Positions 59,101-64,000 of a stretch of DNA of 64,000 nt are shown piece by piece. The position numbers were made by a program, and so were the translations under genes. How positions within the stretch are numbered: the first letter of the stretch is position 1; every line of letters begins with the position of its first letter. Under the pieces are notes generated by a model. That model did no database searches. It saw nothing but the letters and a program-made list of their open reading frames with translations, and was not told the DNA's origin. Source of the DNA: Viscum album (lineage: Eukaryota > Streptophyta > Magnoliopsida > Santalales > Viscaceae); NCBI GenBank assembly GCA_963277665.1, contig OY728128.1, positions 1,861,996,988-1,862,060,987 on the forward strand, in the 5' to 3' direction.

Positions 59101-59590
59101 ATTGAGGTCTAAGGAAAGTTAATATGAAAATTATATTTTCCCTATTATATCTAAAGTGGTGGACTATGAGTATTTATAAAAACATTTATGAGTAAATATT
59201 TCAATCCTAGGATGAAATTTTTAATATTCTTATATCCAAATTCAATCATAAGAACAAACCCACTGAGGTTAAACATATGATAACAAGGATTTTACATATT
59301 TATGGGGAATTATTTTTCATGTAATGGGATATATTTTGATTAATTTTTATTAAAATTACAAATTATAATTTATCACACCACCTAATAATGGATACATTTT
59401 ACAATGGACTCACTCTTTCTGACCAAAACATAATGGGCCAAACATAGTGATTTGACTTATCATATTTAAATGATGATGATCATATGAAATTTCTTGATAA
59501 ATTTCCAAAAAAACTCCCAAGATTGCTAAAAAATGAAAATAACCATTCATGTGGATGAAAATAATACTCAAGATGAAATTATTAATAAAA
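56114..59590. other. AT-rich flank right of element A, no gene seen
   Basis: No LTR ends, tRNA or known domain found. A CT-rich stretch (CTCTCTCTCTCTTAATC) lies near 58305. The copia gag on the left of element A has no visible continuation here. Confidence 0.55.
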
Positions 59591-59599
59591 AACAACTAT

Positions 59600-59680
59600 A
59601 GATAATTGTTATAATTATGGGATGTTTGGACATGATTCAAGAAATTTCTCCTATTATGTCCTACATATCTAGCCTGATGA
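59600..59680 (+). pseudogene. CCHC-like zinc knuckle trace
   Basis: One frame reads DNCYNYGMFGHDSRNFSYYV. It follows the spacing C-x2-C-x4-H-x4-C of a nucleic-acid-binding knuckle, with Y for the second cysteine and F for the last. It suggests a decayed gag, but no flanking capsid or protease was recognised. This could be chance. Confidence 0.25.
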
Positions 59681-60769
59681 GAACACCAGGTTTATAGATT
59701 ACAATTATTGGTATAAAGAGGTCATTGATATATTATCTGTTTAGTATAATTATAGTTATCGAAAAAATGAAAACATATATCTGAAAGAATAATGTGTCAT
59801 TAAATATTATGATACCCCAAATTCATTAACTCGTCCTAGAACTAATTATTTAAATCAATATGGGTTTTAATTATAAAATTTACAATGTGAAATTTGGTGT
59901 ATGTGGGAGATGGTTCCAGGTGGAATTAGTTCCTTAAAAATATAAATAGATTTTAGGATTCAATGATGCAGAATTAAAATGGGTAAGATGGAAAGACCTT
60001 TAGGATTAAGAGATCTAATTAAACAATCTAGAAAAAATTATCAAAAACATGATAAAATTATATGGAAATAAAAAAATAGTTAATTCCTAAATCACAATAA
60101 CCAGTTATAGAATAGTCTAGTGATCAAAAAATTTAGGTTCAAGAAATCACTAAAAATTACTTTCTAGTCAATATCATATCAAAAAATCATAAGAAATCTG
60201 AAGATTTAAGGAAAAATAAAAAACATTTATGTGAAGAATAAATTCAATTAAATAAAATAAAAAGGGAATTAATTATAGTGGGAATGATAAAGTATAGTTT
60301 TGAAGAGAATTAGAATGAAAACACATTATTTGAATGTTTAAAACATACATAGTTTTTTCTAATAGATTTTAAAAGAACAAAAAACTTGATTATCAAAAAA
60401 TTACTAATCTTATAAGGAATATTAATGTTAACATTAAATTTATAGAGGATTTGAATAATTTAAATTCCTATAATAAATTATTAAGGTGTCCTTATAAAAT
60501 AAGAGGGATTGGGATGAATGGTCGAAAAATAAATTGAATGAGTGTTTTCCCATAGTTCAGAAGAATATACCTCCCAAAATAAAATACACTGATAGTTTTT
60601 TTATTATCTAATATAATTTTTGTATGTGAGAAGATTATGTTATTTTGTTATATAATAGATTGAATTAAAAATATTTGCTACTCCTTGTTCAATAATTTGG
60701 TCACTATAATGGTGAAACATACATTAGTGTCACTATTGCTCGCTAATAGGTCAGATAACTAACCTTATG

Positions 60770-61900
60770 GGATAGTATATACCTATTAATTGATGTAGGG
60801 AAAATATCTTTTCACCAAAACAATCTTTTTCTATATATTTTATTTTATAGCATGGTTTTGATAATATATGGAAGATATTTCTTAGCCACTTATGAGGATG
60901 TCGTTATTTCCTCAAAGGGTATATTTACAATTAATGATGGTGAGTACCAAGTGTAATATGATGTTTTTAATGAGTCTCCACATATGGTAACCTATATGTT
61001 GATTCCCATTGCATATTTATGTTTTTCATGAAAAGGATTAAAGGGAAAATTAACATCCATATAATGAGTTATTCATCAATTCAATTAATGAAATTAATAT
61101 AATAATTATGTTTCTTTTTCAATATTCCCTTGTACATGAAATAATAGATAGAATTGGGGAATGCATTTAGATATAAATTACTCGAGATAATGAATTATTA
61201 CATCCAAAAAAAGTATTCATTTTGATAGTTTTTCATAATTTTATCAAAGATTAAAACGTCCTTATATACCCACCCCTGTTACTACATACTATTCCTATCA
61301 AATTGAGGAACATAATTCTTCTCATAGTGCATATTCTGTTATAATTGAATGTTCAATTTTGATGGATGATTATATTTTCAATTATGTTCATCTTGGTGTT
61401 AATGGTGAGTTTTTTCAATTAGTTAAAATTGAGTTAGAGTAGTATCATAATATTTGTCCAGATGAAGACAATATGACTATCTCTGGTTATTTTTATCTCT
61501 TGTATGATGATATTTTTTAAAATGAATTTTAGATTTTTTCCAAAATGTATTAGAGAATATTCCTCATCCCACACTGAAGATGTTTTTTTAATAGTCATTC
61601 TATATTTTTTAGAGAGCCATCTAATTTCATTACTGACCATTTTTTAAACCACTAAATGTCACAACTAATGGGGATGAAGAATCTAAGAAAGTGAAGTGTG
61701 AGTTTAGTAATTTTGATTAATTTTTTAAATATTTATTCTCATTTTCCTTATAACCTGAATTAAAATATTAATTTTGAATCTTTTGATAGAGGGAGGCTTA
61801 GTCTTATAGTACGAGAGTGTTTAACAAGAATTCATCAAGTAAAAATGTTTCAAGACATGTTTGGTGAAATAGGTCAATTTTCAAATAAAATATTGAATAC
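60770..61900 (+). other. Coding-like traces of unknown origin
   Basis: Several readable stretches without an assigned family occur on the plus strand: YGRYFLATYEDVVISSKGIF near 60870, PYIPTPVTTYYSYQIEEHNS near 61265 leading into HLGVNGEFFQLVKIELE, and RGRLSLIVRECLTRIHQV near 61790. Between them are stops and shifts. They may belong to a decayed retroelement together with the knuckle trace at 59.6 kb. Confidence 0.25.
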
Positions 61901-64000
61901 CTAGTTAATAATGAATATGAGCCACCAAATTATCATCATTTAAACAATTTATGTGGTAAATTGCATCAAAATAAAATAACATTAGTTATTAATGGGATGA
62001 AACCAATGAATTTTCATGTTTTTCTCTTTTAATTTTGATTTTAATAAATAATTATCACTATATTTTATATCTACATAAGTGTAAAATAATGTTATTATAG
62101 AATCGCAAATGGTTTCCTTAACTATTTTTCAATTGATTATAAATGGTTGTGAATAATAATCATGATGTTTTTTGGTGTATTGTAGGTGGGGTTTACATGA
62201 CATGTCACCATGTGGTTGGGTAATTTTATCCTTCACTGCCAGAAGGAGCTTATTATTAGAGAAATTGGATAAAACACATCTCAAATTAAATTATAATTAA
62301 TTTTCATTTCAAATTATCATTATGTTTTATTTTTCTTATAGGAGCACTAAATTTTAAACTCAAAAAATATTTCTGTGTTTCTATGGGATGATATATGGGA
62401 TGTACACCAATGAGTAATGCTTAAAAAATCCAAGTGATAAATTTTTTATTTTTTTAATTTTAATTACTATGCTTAGTTATCTTATTGAATCATTTGGTTG
62501 AATTTGTAAATTGATAGATTTTTATACCCTATTTGTACACATAAACTCGTGATAATACTTTTTGTTCACTGGTACCTTGTCAAATATCCTCTAAACATAT
62601 TATCATTTTAAAATGCATGCAATTTATGTTTCTTTTTATGACATTCATTCATTATCTCAGATGATACCAGAATCCATTTTCAAAATATTCATTTTGTTCC
62701 ATGATTTAGTAGTAGTTTGTTGTATGAGCATTTTTAATGTCTTGATTCCTTTTTTTAGTTTATTTATCTATGGGAAAATTTATTTTATCACCCCTTTCTA
62801 CCCTTCATACAAAACTTTTAGTTTTTTTATAATACAATATTTAAAAATTGAACTATTTTGTGATGTCTTTATCTTTTGTTTCAATAATGGGGTTATTTTT
62901 TAGTTTTATCTGTGGTGGTGGGGGATTTATTGAACTAATATAAAATTATCATTTAACATATCAAAACCCATAAAATTGTTCCTGAAATGATTACCTTCCA
63001 TACATGATTTTAGTATTCCTGTAAAAAATGATTTTTAAAAAAAAAAAAATTTAATGGAAATAATAATCCATTTCATACTATCTAGGTGATAATTGCATGA
63101 TTTATTAAGGGTGTTAATTAATTTTACAATTAAATAAATATTATTATTGAATTGTTTTTTAGAACTATTATAAATGATAATTCATTTCCAGAACTATGGA
63201 ATAGAGTTTGATTGTAGAGGGTTTTGTTGAATTGAGTTTATAATAATAGAGAACATAATTTTTTTATATTAACCTAGGAGAAATATCCTTTCTGAAAAAA
63301 CACCGCAGTAATCCCATAAAAAATAAAATAAAATATATCCTTTCTAACTATATTACACATGGAAATTAAGATATCATGGTAAATATCAAAAGCCTTTAGG
63401 CACAAGTTTTTTGTGTGAGTACAATTCATATATCCAACAAGTGACTTTACATAGTGAATTTCAAGTATGTGGATGGTAAAAATAAAAAAACAACTAGTGA
63501 TCTCTATAATAGTAAAAACTCAATTCATTTAGGTGAGGGAAATAATGAACCCAGAATAAAAATAGAATAATTGAATCTTAAAATTATAAATTAATATTGA
63601 TTCGATAAAGTGAAAATGAAAATCTGTTTTTTGGAACCTAGAAGAGAGTAATAATTAATGGTGACTCTTGTTAAATTTTTGTGTCAATATATGTATAATA
63701 TATTATAGTCCTAAAATAGAAATGTGATGTGGAATTGATATGAAGTAGAATGTTTCATTCACATACGAGGCATGATTATTTCCTGAAATTGATGGATTTT
63801 TTATGTCCTAAAATATTGTTCTGATTATGAACCAAAGTTGGATAACAACATCACTTTTAAAAGTTATTGTATTAAATTTTAAATGAATAGATTGTTTGGA
63901 CTAAAATTGAATATATTTTGGAAAATCTGTTTTTTCTTTTATATTAATATATTTTTCAACATCATTAATTGTAATAAACAATGTTTTTATTTGGAAAATA
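61901..64000. other. AT-rich sequence, no gene seen
   Basis: No boundary, repeat array or protein domain was recognised. An open stretch at 62613-62903 is low-complexity and Phe/Ile-rich, as expected by chance from T-rich DNA. Confidence 0.55.

Noticed and set aside
62613..62903. Open frame of 96 codons as a membrane protein
   Set aside because: T-rich DNA gives Phe/Ile/Leu-rich frames by chance; there is no supporting motif or neighbour.

Overview
The window reads as intergenic heterochromatin of a seed plant with a large, retrotransposon-swollen genome. It is AT-rich throughout. There is no intact host gene, no rRNA or tRNA gene, no CRISPR array and no bacterial-style operon. Nearly everything recognisable is LTR retrotransposon DNA, including plant Ty3/gypsy chromoviruses of a Tekay/Del-like type with very long LTRs. 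The species cannot be named from the sequence.

Layout. Positions 1-10041 are old, decayed sequence holding a Ty1/copia remnant: an LTR-like end at about 4.6-5.58 kb, a PBS trace at 5584, a 23-bp minisatellite at 6.15-6.72 kb and a broken UBN2-type gag at 8.10-9.36 kb. Positions 10042-56108 are one nested composite. The host element (A, plus strand) has two 2655-bp LTRs (10042-12696 and 53454-56108). Its leader, gag, protease and pol are split into three pieces by two later insertions. Insertion B (12956-35727, minus strand) is a coding-poor element with ~3.08-kb LTRs. Inside B sits array D (17219-30794, plus strand): LTR-internal-LTR-internal-LTR, unit ~5.08 kb, flanked by one 5-bp duplication GTCAC. 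Insertion C (37211-50229, minus strand) is a decayed but complete chromovirus (gag, PR, RT, RNase H, IN, chromodomain), flanked by TTATC. A tRNA-type SINE (48992-49394) sits in C's 5' LTR. Positions 56114-64000 are AT-rich with only faint coding-like traces.

Relationships. D has LTRs homologous to A's and the same kind of leader but no gag or pol, so it looks like a non-autonomous partner of A-like elements. A and D share an unusual LTR design: a TATA-like box, an 89-codon micro-ORF with no net indels, an AATAAA, then about 1.1-1.3 kb downstream a second TATA box, a splice-donor-like site and a splice-acceptor-like site before the PBS. Part of the PBS-to-gag leader is also recognisable in A, C and D.

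The order of events is A first, then B and C, then D inside B and the SINE inside C. The most interesting items are the LTR micro-ORF cassette, the three-LTR array, the shared leader block and the SINE with its CTACAG-rich body. All homology statements are by eye; no alignment or database search was run.
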